Shown here piece after piece: positions 6,293-8,545 of a DNA stretch of 8,545 nt (within the stretch, counting starts at the first letter, position 1; each line of letters begins with the position of its first letter). The position numbers and the translations under genes are program-made. Below the pieces are notes generated by a model. It saw only the letters and a list, made by a program, of their open reading frames with translations, had not been told where the DNA came from and made no database searches. Source of the DNA: Sphingomonadales bacterium (GTDB taxonomy: Bacteria; Bacteroidota; Bacteroidia; UBA7662). The stretch spans positions 1 through 8,545 of the forward strand of contig VHAW01000073.1 in assembly GCA_016872225.1 (NCBI GenBank), read 5' to 3'.

Positions 6293-8482
6293 GGCCGATC
6301 GGGCATTCAGGTCATTGACGGAAGTCCGATCCAGACGAACTCTCCATCGGGTGGTATCGGTGTGGGTGATCAAGTTCTCGAAATATTCGTTGACGGCGGC
6401 ATGGGTTTGCTGCAGATAAATAACGGTATCACTGGTTCTGCTGTAGAAGATTCGCATCAACGGCTGGTAGGAGGAATCCCTTGCGATGCTTTGGGCAAGA
6501 TTTTGTGAAAGGCCGATGATGCGAGGTTGCTGGTTGGCCAACGTGTATTGCCAAACCGGTGATCCCGGCGCGGCCAGAGACAAAATCTGAAGCGGTCGAA
6601 TTCCGTGAATGGAGAAGTCAAGAGCGGTCAGGCGATGTTGCGGATTTCTGATCCCAATGTCCACATAGCGTTGGATGGTGTCCACGGCAAGGATTTTGGT
6701 GGAATGGGTTTGGGCGGATTGTATGCCTCGTGGAAATTGGCAATTTTGTCCTGTGTTATTATTCATAAGGCAATTCCCGAGCAAGGCGGCATCCCATACA
6801 TTTAACACAGAATCCCCACTTAAATCGGCACAGTTGGAGAAGGGTAATTGTTGCTGCACCAAGCCCGTCAGGTAATAGGGCATATCCGCGCTTGATCGAA
6901 TGCTATCTTGGTTGATATCTCCAGCGACGGCAGTTCCTGAGCATACTCCGCGGCAATCACGGACTGCATTTCCATAAGGCACCCCTTGGCAATCGGTGTA
7001 AGGGGCACAGTTAGGATATTTGCTGTATCGCTTGAGCCCTAGACTGTCCGTGTAAACTCGAATGCACACTTGAGCCCAGTTGTTGAGGTAATTCATTTCA
7101 ATGCGTCCCAAAGCGTCGGGGGATTGATCCCAATTGACTTTGGCCGCCAAGATATAATCCCCAGTTGGGACATCGGTGATGTCAATCCATTGACAATCTA
7201 GACTGCGAGAATAAATATCCCCGCAACCGGCAGTGATACCCATGTTACTGCATCCGTATTTGGCAGGTATGCCGGATGGACAGGACAGGTCCATGACGCA
7301 GAAACCGTTTTTGAAACCGACGGGGATACGATTACCCACTGTAGGGTATAACACATATTCGGCATAGCCTTCGTAGTGGGCATGGCCATGGCAATTCACG
7401 GTATTGAATTGTCCTGGATGTGTACTGGAATTACCGATAAAGTAATCCGTGATTCCGACATTGCGGATGTCGGTGGTAAAGCGAATGACGGTGCGCGTCC
7501 CATAGCCGGTGAGACAATTTTCTGCAACCCAACAGTTTCCAACACTGGCATTGATGGTGGCACGCTGTAAGGAATTCTCAAAGACCGATTGGACAAATTC
7601 CAAATCAGGACCGGGTGGACAAAGTGGGTTAGGGTAGTAGTAGCATATAGTGGAAATGGTGGCCATGGGGTCGTAGTTGCAAGCCAGCGGATCCGTGCAT
7701 CCCGGTATGGGGCCATCGTATTGCAAGCGAAAGGCAATGGGCCCCGTGCATGAACTATCCCCGCCGATACGGATATAGTAAACCATTCCGGTATCGAGGA
7801 AGGCTGTGATCTCAGCCCGTATGCCGCATGTTGTGGAGGAGTCGTTGAAGAAAATCGTCCCCATGTTGCCGTTGGCCAAAGCAGGAACATTGCAGTTGTT
7901 GTAAACCCAAAGGCGGGTATTGAAGCTCGGATTCGCAGGGCAGGTACTGATTTGGTAGCGACCTCTCGCAGGGGCAGTATAAGCATACCAAGAGTTTGGA
8001 ACGGGGGCAGAGTGGTTGCCGGTATCGACGGCAAGGGCGGTTTGGCAACTCTGCGTAGGAGCGCAATTCAAGGACCGAACATCGGAGTGTGTAAACTGTC
8101 CACCGCTAACCAAAAGGTTTCCGTTCCACCATAACTGAAAAAAACCATTTCCAGCACCACAACATAATCCGTCTCCGTACGAATCCATCATGGTGAATAT
8201 CAAGCAGGATGTGTTAGGAATGCATAAGGTATCTCGGTAATAGGTCGCATTCTGGGTGAAATAACCTGTATCCCGGAACGCAAGTACGGCCCCGCTTTGG
8301 TTCTGCAATCGGTAGGATGACTCTCGCGGCCAATTATCGGTCCGAATCACCACGATAAGTTGCGAGGTCCCGCTAGGGCAGCCTTGTGCGGCAACTTTTT
8401 GGACGCCACCCAAGCAACAGAAAGCAAGGGGTATTAGAGCCACCCAAGCAACTTTATGGAAAAGAACTTTGAATATTTTCAT
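6053..8482 (-). CDS. Secreted lysyl-oxidase-like protein with T9SS type A sorting domain
   Basis: Predicted exported copper amine oxidase of 809 residues. Order of parts: signal peptide (1-33, ending AAQ); a CCxGxGNG-type module (about 41-139, with MMDSYGDGLCCGAGNG); a beta-rich module (about 145-256); a GCTDPLACNYDP motif (261-272); a lysyl oxidase catalytic domain (about 292-477); paired DCxGV motifs (497-514); a dockerin-like pair (about 520-575); a beta-sandwich-like stretch (about 595-715); and a C-terminal T9SS tail (731-809, YPNPGKGRFTL). The LOX domain keeps the Cu-ligand histidines His365, His367 and His369, the cofactor pair Lys391 and Tyr424, and DCQWIDITDV. LOX enzymes oxidise peptidyl lysine or other primary amines to aldehydes, releasing ammonia and hydrogen peroxide; the natural substrate here is unknown. 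The sorting tail implies Sec export, passage through the T9SS, and surface attachment or release. It is the first gene of the minus-strand run. The start is ATG at 8482, directly before a good signal peptide. Confidence 0.93.
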   Translation of the reverse strand: MKIFKVLFHKVAWVALIPLAFCCLGGVQKVAAQGCPSGTSQLIVVIRTDNWPRESSYRLQNQSGAVLAFRDTGYFTQNATYYRDTLCIPNTSCLIFTMMDSYGDGLCCGAGNGFFQLWWNGNLLVSGGQFTHSDVRSLNCAPTQSCQTALAVDTGNHSAPVPNSWYAYTAPARGRYQISTCPANPSFNTRLWVYNNCNVPALANGNMGTIFFNDSSTTCGIRAEITAFLDTGMVYYIRIGGDSSCTGPIAFRLQYDGPIPGCTDPLACNYDPMATISTICYYYPNPLCPPGPDLEFVQSVFENSLQRATINASVGNCWVAENCLTGYGTRTVIRFTTDIRNVGITDYFIGNSSTHPGQFNTVNCHGHAHYEGYAEYVLYPTVGNRIPVGFKNGFCVMDLSCPSGIPAKYGCSNMGITAGCGDIYSRSLDCQWIDITDVPTGDYILAAKVNWDQSPDALGRIEMNYLNNWAQVCIRVYTDSLGLKRYSKYPNCAPYTDCQGVPYGNAVRDCRGVCSGTAVAGDINQDSIRSSADMPYYLTGLVQQQLPFSNCADLSGDSVLNVWDAALLGNCLMNNNTGQNCQFPRGIQSAQTHSTKILAVDTIQRYVDIGIRNPQHRLTALDFSIHGIRPLQILSLAAPGSPVWQYTLANQQPRIIGLSQNLAQSIARDSSYQPLMRIFYSRTSDTVIYLQQTHAAVNEYFENLITHTDTTRWRVRLDRTSVNDLNARSALRLYPNPGKGRFTLEFPADESSATYRVIHLNGQTLHQGQIENPSLGREELDLTGLLEPGLYLLEYQSKRGRNWIRFLLQ
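6758..6925 (-). other. Dockerin-like calcium-binding repeat pair
   Basis: Residues 520-575 contain two EF-hand-like loops: GDINQDSIRSSADMPYYL and, about 30 residues later, ADLSGDSVLNVWDAALL. Each has Asp/Asn at calcium-ligand spacing (DxNxDxxxxxxD and DxSGDxxxxxxD) followed by a hydrophobic helix, as in dockerin type I repeats. Such repeats are common in exported Bacteroidota proteins and need not mean a cellulosome. The beta-rich stretch that follows (about 595-715) may be its intramolecular partner, but that is inference. Confidence 0.6.
7052..7609 (-). other. Lysyl oxidase catalytic domain
   Basis: Residues 292-477 align by eye with the human LOX catalytic domain from its opening (DLEFVQSVFENSLQ) to the last strand. 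CHGHAH (364-369, bases 7376-7393) corresponds to CHQHYH with copper ligands His292, 294 and 296. Lys391 (7310-7312, in GFKNGFC) corresponds to Lys320, and Tyr424 (7211-7213, in CGDIYSRSLDCQWIDITDV) to Tyr355; these two make the lysine tyrosylquinone cofactor. Cys317, 323, 364, 395, 401, 411, 420 and 430 fit the positions of four of the five LOX disulfides; Cys473 may serve in the fifth. Human His289, not one of the three copper ligands, is replaced by Val362. The alignment is from memory of the human sequence. Confidence 0.9.
8066..8362 (-). other. N-terminal CCxGxGNG-type extracellular module
   Basis: Residues 41-139 read as a beta-rich module: IVVIRTDNWPRESSYRLQNQ, a CIPNTSC pair, DSYGDGLCCGAGNG, a WNGNLLVSGGQF turn and a closing Cys140. 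This pattern (TDNxPxExxW/Y, DSYGDGxCCxxGNG, xNGxxLxxGGxF) recurs in secreted proteins of Bacteroidota and other marine microbes, often as repeats. Its function is not known to me; binding or adhesion is a guess. The DSYGDG loop looks suited to calcium. Confidence 0.6.
8384..8482 (-). other. Sec signal peptide of the lysyl-oxidase-like protein
   Basis: Residues 1-33 have a basic N-region (MKIFKVLFHK), a hydrophobic core (VAWVALIPLAFCCLGGV) and a cleavage-like KVAAQ, giving a mature start near Gly34. A Cys lies at residue 35, but there is no typical lipobox with Cys directly at the cleavage point, so signal peptidase I processing is more likely than lipoprotein processing. Neighbouring cysteines 22-23 (AFCC) could suggest a lipobox but lie inside the hydrophobic core. 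Confidence 0.8.
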
Positions 8483-8545
8483 TGGTTGTATTGTTAAGGA
8501 ATCAAACAGTATAGACTTGAGGAAATAGAGAATCAGAAGACTCTG
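8483..8545 (-). promoter_or_regulatory. Leader of the lysyl-oxidase-like gene; promoter not resolved
   Basis: Sixty-three non-coding bases precede the ATG on the minus strand and then the window ends. There is no Shine-Dalgarno sequence; the bases before the start are A-rich (AACAATACAACCA), as is usual in Bacteroidota. TACTGTTTG, about 28 bases upstream, approaches the phylum's -7 element (TAnnTTTG) but carries one extra base between TA and TTTG. No matching -33 TTG is visible. Treat the promoter call as tentative. Confidence 0.2.

Noticed and set aside
7396..8034. 212-codon minus-strand frame inside the oxidase gene
   Set aside because: It is a frame-shifted reading of the real gene, which has signal peptide, domains and sorting tail in one continuous frame; its protein is compositionally odd and unrecognisable.
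1..8545. CRISPR arrays, insertion sequences, tRNA or rRNA genes, defence or phage genes
   Set aside because: No repeat-spacer pattern, terminal inverted repeats, transposase motifs or structured RNA signatures were found on either strand.

Overview
The window is a stretch of chromosome from a member of the Bacteroidota. Three things point there: a large exported protein ending in a type IX secretion (T9SS) type A sorting domain with the usual YPNP motif; the gene set ligA / conserved Bacteroidota hypothetical / dapA; and starts that lack clear Shine-Dalgarno sequences but have A/T-rich leaders. I cannot place it below phylum from this sequence. There are no RNA genes, CRISPR arrays, insertion sequences or phage genes that I can see.

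Layout, left to right. Bases 1-1187 (+) hold the C-terminal two thirds of urocanate hydratase (hutU), cut by the left edge. Bases 1188-1353 are a non-coding gap between convergent genes, with one imperfect inverted repeat. From 8482 down to 1354, five genes run on the minus strand with gaps of 12, 48, 34 and 18 bases: a secreted 809-residue lysyl-oxidase-like T9SS cargo protein, accA (carboxyltransferase alpha subunit of acetyl-CoA carboxylase), ligA (NAD-dependent DNA ligase), a conserved hypothetical protein resembling the Bacteroidota family DUF6913, and dapA (4-hydroxy-tetrahydrodipicolinate synthase). The spacing suggests one transcription unit, or a housekeeping unit fed partly by read-through from the T9SS gene. 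Bases 8483-8545 are the leader of the T9SS gene.

Four of the six genes are ordinary housekeeping or catabolic genes: histidine breakdown, fatty-acid precursor synthesis, DNA joining, and lysine/diaminopimelate synthesis. The unusual gene is the first of the minus-strand run. Its middle third matches the catalytic domain of animal lysyl oxidases: the three copper-ligand histidines (CHGHAH), the lysine and tyrosine that form the lysine tyrosylquinone cofactor, and eight cysteines at the spacing of four LOX disulfides are all present. The domain sits inside a modular exported protein with a signal peptide, a CCxGxGNG-type module, a beta-rich module, a GCTDPxxxNYDP motif, a dockerin-like calcium-binding pair and a T9SS sorting tail. 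It is therefore predicted to be a surface-attached or secreted copper amine oxidase, and it is the part of the window most worth following up.
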